From Chara braunii (lineage: Eukaryota; Streptophyta; Charophyceae; Charales; Characeae), in contig BFEA01000066.1 in assembly GCA_003427395.1 (NCBI GenBank), positions 1,424,116-1,444,512 on the forward strand: a stretch of DNA of 20,397 nt, written 5' to 3'. Position numbers and translations under genes: made by a program. Below the pieces are notes generated by a model. That model was not told where the DNA came from. It saw only the letters and a program-made list of their open reading frames with translations, and ran no database searches. Numbering within the stretch: position 1 is the stretch's first letter; every line of letters begins with the position of its first letter. Below, piece by piece: positions 15,940 to 20,397 of this stretch.

Positions 15940-17330
15940 CCTCGCTACCTTGGTGTGCTTGAGGGCCCCGCAATGATAGCGAAACATCGCTCGGCCGCTG
16001 ACTAGCTTAAAACCAAACTGCCGGCCGCTGACCTCTAAATGACTCCCCAACTTGATCACATCTCCTTGCCGCATTTCTCTCTCCTCAAAATCGGACTGCC
16101 GCTGTGGGTAGTCGCGGCAATGCCGAGTAAGGCACAACAGTAATACAGGTTCCAGCAGCACGGCACCGATGCCAACAATCTTGAAGTCCAATCCGGCCGC
16201 ACCACCCCAGGGCCCGCCGCTGTAGCCAATGGCTCGCTGCTGCAGCCGACAGTACCTCCTCCAATTGAGCTAGCCGGTAGCCAGTGTGGCAAGAGCAGAA
16301 ACAACCCTCACTTCAAAGCGTACCGAGCAGCAGCTTGAAAAACGAGCCCCATGCAATTGCTAGCAACGCCCAGCTCCTCTCGTCGCCCTCGCTAAGTGAG
16401 AATGAATCTTCCACTTAGAGCATGGAAAGGTACATCATTGGCTTCACATCCTTCCCACACGCCGTTGCCAGACAAATCTCGCTTTCTCTCTCTCTGCACA
16501 TGTGTACTGTCCTATTCGTGATACGCAACCCCACTATGCAGTGTAGCTAGGACCTTCATCGTAGCCTCTTTCGTGCTCGCGCCCAGTCCACCGTTGTTCC
16601 CATTTTAGTAGTAGGTCTCTCTTCAGATAATAACCAGGTACACCATCCTATATAGAAACAAACACGGTGGGGCCGGCTGCCTAAAGGAACATTCTCGATT
16701 GTAGTAACAGCCAACGATAGGCAACACAAGGCGGCTCCCTCCCAGGCAGACAGGAAGACGACCGCTTCGACAATCTTTCGAAACTTGACTGAGGGTAGCC
16801 AGCGGGATCCCAACGGGGCTGCTATGCCAATTGTGATGACGAGTCGAAGTCACGACTGCAAATGGGGATAACGAGGGAAAGCTTTGGTTAGACAGGAGCC
16901 AACTACGGCTCGCCTAGGTCAGTATGCAGGACCATCTTGCCCTTCCTCACGAATCCCCCTTCCTCCTGCGTGAACTCGTCGGCCAACAGGCGAGTCTCCA
17001 ACCCCGCCTGGTCGCCTCCCACAAGCTCCCATAGAAGCTACGAGCAAAGTTGAATGAATCTTCCGTTGAGACTGGGCCGGATACATCCGGCGGGTGAGCT
17101 CTTTCTCAACGCTACCTCCCCCTCACCTTGTCGGCCTCCCGATCCCAGTGACTGACCGCACCTCCCCATCAACGATAGGATAGGCAAATCGAATGAATCT
17201 TCCACCTAAACACAGAAAGATAAATTCCCACCTCGGTGTTGCTCCTCTCCTCTCGACTTCATCCCGTATTCTCGCTTCTTCTTTAGCCCTCTCCTCTCTC
17301 CTCCACCAAAACTAACACTACTAACTGATT
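15940..17330. other. Unassigned DNA with a thrice-repeated 13-mer
   Basis: GAATGAATCTTCC occurs at 16400, 17052 and 17191, each followed by a purine-rich GAGA/ACAGAAAG-like segment and preceded by different sequence. Short open frames on both strands have no domain. I cannot tell whether the motif belongs to a dispersed repeat or to a regulatory element. Confidence 0.4.
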
Positions 17331-17755
17331 CGCCCTGCCCATAAACTTCGAAAAGGCTCCTCGAACGATTTGAACCGGTCTAGAAACGACCGAGTCGTTC
17401 CATTTCTTCTCCCCGCTTTTCTCCTCCCCGCCATAGCTCAGCGCAGGCTATTTTTCTGCTATCACCACATCGACTAACCTACCCCCAAAACGACCCTTTC
17501 CTCGCTCGATTCCGTTCGGAAACGAGCGATTTACTCGTTTCCCCCTTTTTGTCTTCGTCACTCCCACCATAGCCCACGCACACCATTTTCCTCCCAACTC
17601 TTAATCTACTAACCTTCTGCTAGATCCGACTTTATAATCATATTCGCCCACTCTAAAAACCCCCATTTCACTTCTTTCCCCACCCGCTTCCATCAAGGAA
17701 CGGGCGGGCTGTCCTATTCCTACTCCTGCCATAGCCGCTCCCATATCGCAGCACT
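17331..17755. repeat. Three diverged units with palindromic centres
   Basis: Three units share the order ACTAAC(C/T), a palindrome, a C/T-rich run and CATAGC (about 17432, 17569 and 17730). The palindromes are CGGTC/GACCG (17376-17392), CGCTCG-TTCCG/CGGAA-CGAGCG (17503-17528) and CCCG-TTCC/GGAA-CGGG (17683-17704). Sequence identity between units is low, but the layout is kept. Confidence 0.5.
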
Positions 17756-17855
17756 CGTCTTTGCTCTGCCCGCATCCGGTGCACTTCCCCGCCCGGATAC
17801 ATCCACCCCCTTCGCTCCCCTGTTTCACTACCTTAGCGCCCTTTTCCCTGCTGCA

Positions 17856-18071
17856 TTGTCGTCCGCTATTGCTAGCGCAGCGCCTGCTAATCGCAATGAC
17901 CCGTTCATTTTACCCGACAGCCCCCAACCACTCCCTAGCACTTCTCTCCCCTCAGAGGCGCCTCAGTGCTCAACCGGTTCGAGCGGTCTTCCGCCTCTAC
18001 CTGCAATCCGACAACCGGCCAGCAAGACCGTCTCTGCTATCTTCGAGGGATCCGGCTACTACACCGCCTAA
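17856..18071 (+). other. Short Pro/Ser/Ala-rich open frame, unrecognised
   Basis: The 71-codon frame begins MSSAIASAAPANRNDPF and ends GSGYYTA. It is Pro/Ser-rich with no transmembrane segment or motif. Its composition resembles the disordered N-termini of retroelement Gag proteins, but nothing recognisable follows it. It may be a fragment of an old element or chance. Confidence 0.2.
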
Positions 18072-19680
18072 CAGTCCCCCTCCCCTACAGGCCAAACTTA
18101 GCGAGTGATTGACACAGCAATACTATTTCTGCCTTGCCACCGCCTCCTTCCGCCCGGCTTTGTCCAAGCAGGGCCCACCACCCCGTTTGGCCCTGCAGCA
18201 GATTCTCATAGTGACCTGCAGAGTCGCATGCGCAGGCCTGCTGCCAGCCTGGGCGTGCCCTGAGGGAAAACGGGTCTGATGCGGACCTTGGTAGAAATAG
18301 CGAAGATTCAAACAAGATCTTTGAAAACCGAAGTGTAGAAAGGAGTCCGCAGGTGGGCAGCCGTCGAAGTGACCCTCCTACCACATCCCGGGCCGCCTCT
18401 CCCTTCCGCGCCTGGGCGTGGTTCGTTTCCTTTTTGCGCCTCAACGGGTATGCTCACACCTAAACCCCTTGCAACAAACTGCAATCGGTTGGCGGCACAC
18501 TCGCAAAAGCCCCCCCCACAGTTCAGACTTTTCTCCGTCTCGTGGGCCCGTCGCCCACGGGCTCGCATGCACGTTGAACTCCCCGGTCCATGTTTTCAAT
18601 GGCGGCACGTCAGGGGACTTATGCCATTGTCTTGAACATGCGAAACTCAAACGCCCCACCAGAGAAGGCACGATGTCGCACTTTTTCCCAGTCGGGCCAC
18701 TTCAGGCGACCGGAATGCCAACAGGCTGTCACGCAGGATTTTGAATGTGATTGCAATAAATAAAATAAATTAAATAATGCAAATCCCTTCCTGTTGGGCG
18801 CGTCTGGCTTCGAGCGAGACCCTTCAATTGCGGTCTTCGCCGGTCCCCGGTGTAGGGGCCATACCCTGAAGTACTTTCGAGCCTCTGTCGACCCCACTGC
18901 GGGTCCCATTTGGCTCGACCCGCCCACGCTCATGCTCAGGGCGCGGGTCGTTTGTCCCAGGGGCACCCCCACCTAGTGCTTTGAGATGGATGGGGATGCG
19001 CCTTTCGCGAGAGGGCTTTACATTAGGGGATGTAGCTCCGCTCTCACGTCAAGATGGTAGTTTTTTGGCCACTCGTGGCGTTTTCTTGATTCGATTAAGT
19101 CTGGCCAGGCAATTGCTCCTTTCAATACGCAAGCAGTCCAGGGAGTTTATTGAAGGTTTGTCTTCTTATCATGCGCAGGCCAAGCGTCATCCATTGGGCC
19201 ACGCACCTTTTCACCAAGTCTAGCGGCTCAAGATAGCCCCTACGGCATCCTTGGGGTAGGGTGGCATCGCCCGGACCCCTAACCGCTATATTTTTTTTTG
19301 CTTGAGCCACCAAAATTGCATTCACCTATCCACGACTGCCCTTAGTCCTTCCGGGCTTGCATTGCATTCAAGAGAACCATTGCATTCAGTCATCACACAA
19401 GCCCCATCCCGGCGTCTACCACTCATTCAAGCATCCGACCATCCAACCCATCCTGCATTCATAGTTTAAGCGGGGTCTAAGTCCTTCCCTCGTCGCTTTC
19501 CCTATTCCCGCCCGCATCCGGTGGACGCAGTCCCGCTCAGACCACCCTAGGCTACTCACCTGCGAAAGACCACACAAAGCAAAAGCCAGGTACAATCCCC
19601 ATTGGGGTCAACACATCGCCCCTCCCACAAGCCTAAGTTCCTTTTGCCTCTGGTGATCCTTTGGTTATCTTTCCCTTCAC
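18072..19680. other. Unassigned DNA, no supported gene
   Basis: This is mixed GC-rich sequence. At 18748-18780 there is an A/T-rich patch with AATAAATAAAATAAATTAAA, which could serve as a polyadenylation region for an unseen plus-strand transcript. A frame at 18981-19223 reads without domain similarity. I find no tRNA, rRNA or transposase. Confidence 0.35.
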
Positions 19681-19929
19681 TCAAGCAAGCCATGCCTTCA
19701 CCTTAGTCATGCAGTCGGGGAAAATGGTCGAGTCAAACTGACCTCGTCCAAAATCAGCACTCCTTTCCGCTTTCGCAATTGCTCTCAATAGTTCCGTATC
19801 CTTCCCTTCTTGGTGGCACAAGGGACCGGCTGCCCTTCCCTTGCCCTCGCTTTCCACCAAGTGAGGACTAAGTTCCTTCCCCTTCGTTCCCTGGTAATGT
19901 AACAGGTGAGGGGGGGGGAGGTTAGTCAC
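19681..19929 (-). other. Short minus-strand open frame, unrecognised
   Basis: The 82-codon frame has a mixed, protein-like composition in its second half (LLRAIAKAERSADFGRGQF, then CMTKVKAWLA), unlike the low-complexity frames nearby. I do not recognise a family, and the first codons run through a poly-C tract. It may be a remnant exon or chance. Confidence 0.2.
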
Positions 19930-19965
19930 ATGCCATGGGGGGGGGTAGGGGTGACGGAAGGGTTA
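19910..19965 (+). repeat. G-run cluster with quadruplex potential
   Basis: Two runs of nine G (19910-19918 and 19937-19945) are followed by GGGG and a GGG. Four or more G-runs within about 55 bp could fold into a G-quadruplex. No gene is attached to it. Confidence 0.6.
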
Positions 19966-20000
19966 AGGGTTAAAGAGTTTAGAAGGAATGGAGGAAGGCA

Positions 20001-20004
<4 letters not shown>

Positions 20005-20059
<55 letters not shown>
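20005..20059. repeat. (GA)27 microsatellite
   Basis: An uninterrupted GAGAGA run of about 55 bp lies between GGCAGAGG and CAAGAAGC. It is a simple dinucleotide repeat. Confidence 0.97.
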
Positions 20060-20060
<1 letters not shown>

Positions 20061-20187
20061 AAGAAGCTTCACATCCTAATCGACCTTGCTCATTGACTTA
20101 CCCTAACCGATTCTGTTCGGAGTTCCCTGCACCTCCTTTCGGCCCCTTAAGGCTCTCGATTGGACAGGGGAGGTGATAAGCGAGGGA

Positions 20188-20397
20188 GGGTTGGAATGTC
20201 CGGCTATGGTGGATGGGTGTAGGCGATGGAGGTTGAGGAAGGGTTGGGGCGTCCGGCTATGGTGGATGGGTGTAGGTGATGGAGGTTGAAGAAGGGTTGG
20301 GATGTTCGGCTATGGTGGATGGGTGTAGGTGATGGAGGTTGAAGAAGGGTTGGGGTGTCCAGCTATGGTGGATGGGTGTAGGTGATGGAGGTTGAAG
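20188..20397. repeat. 53-bp minisatellite, 4 units, open at window end
   Basis: Units start with GGGTTGGGRTGTCCGGCTAT at 20188, 20241, 20294 and 20347, each containing GGTGGATGGGTGTAGG and GATGGAGGTTGAAGAA. Units differ by only a few substitutions. The fourth is cut by the window edge, so the array continues to the right. Confidence 0.95.

Noticed and set aside
19960-19978. Telomere repeat (AAGGGTTAAGGGTTAAAG)
   Set aside because: Only two imperfect copies, and not the plant TTTAGGG unit; likely a chance feature of the G-rich stretch.

Overview
The window looks like nuclear, repeat-rich DNA from a plant-lineage eukaryote. I see no bacterial gene organisation and no intact cellular gene. It holds satellites, microsatellites, homopurine tracts and one large decayed Ty3/gypsy LTR retrotransposon on the minus strand, primed by an initiator-Met-type binding site (TGGTATCAGAGC) as is common in plants. 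The style of the retroelement proteins suggests a streptophyte (charophyte alga or early land plant), but I cannot fix the species.

Layout. 1-1380: a GC-rich palindrome, then about eleven units of a 91-bp satellite passing into three units of a diverged sister satellite. 1586-1838: a 250-bp homopurine tract. 2260-4640: pyrimidine-rich, very degenerate repeats with landmarks repeatedly about 160 bp apart and one direct repeat of about 160-180 bp. 4690-6740: no supported gene; an (AT)n run at 5921. 6742-13945: the retrotransposon. 13946-14620: GC-rich DNA without a supported gene. 14629-15424: eight copies of a short hairpin with an invariant core and covarying outer arms, followed by AATAAA. 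15545-18060: unassigned DNA with small duplications, a thrice-used motif and palindromic repeat units. 18060-20397: unassigned DNA, G-runs, (GA)27 and a 53-bp minisatellite running off the window.

The retroelement reads right to left: 5' LTR, primer binding site, long leader, gag (coiled coil and capsid domain), CCHC knuckle, protease, reverse transcriptase, RNase H, integrase, 3' LTR. Gag and pol lie in different frames joined by an in-register GGGAAAC slippery heptamer, so the ancestral element probably made Gag-Pol by -1 frameshifting. It is dead: five in-frame stops, a frameshift, an altered protease active site, a Lys where the integrase catalytic Glu should be, and a lost integrase C-terminus. 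The LTRs are about 90% identical, so the insertion is old.

The best candidate for something undescribed is the hairpin array at 14629-15424. The loop and inner stem are fixed, while the outer stem changes on both arms so that pairing is kept, and the G-T pairs make sense only for a plus-strand RNA.
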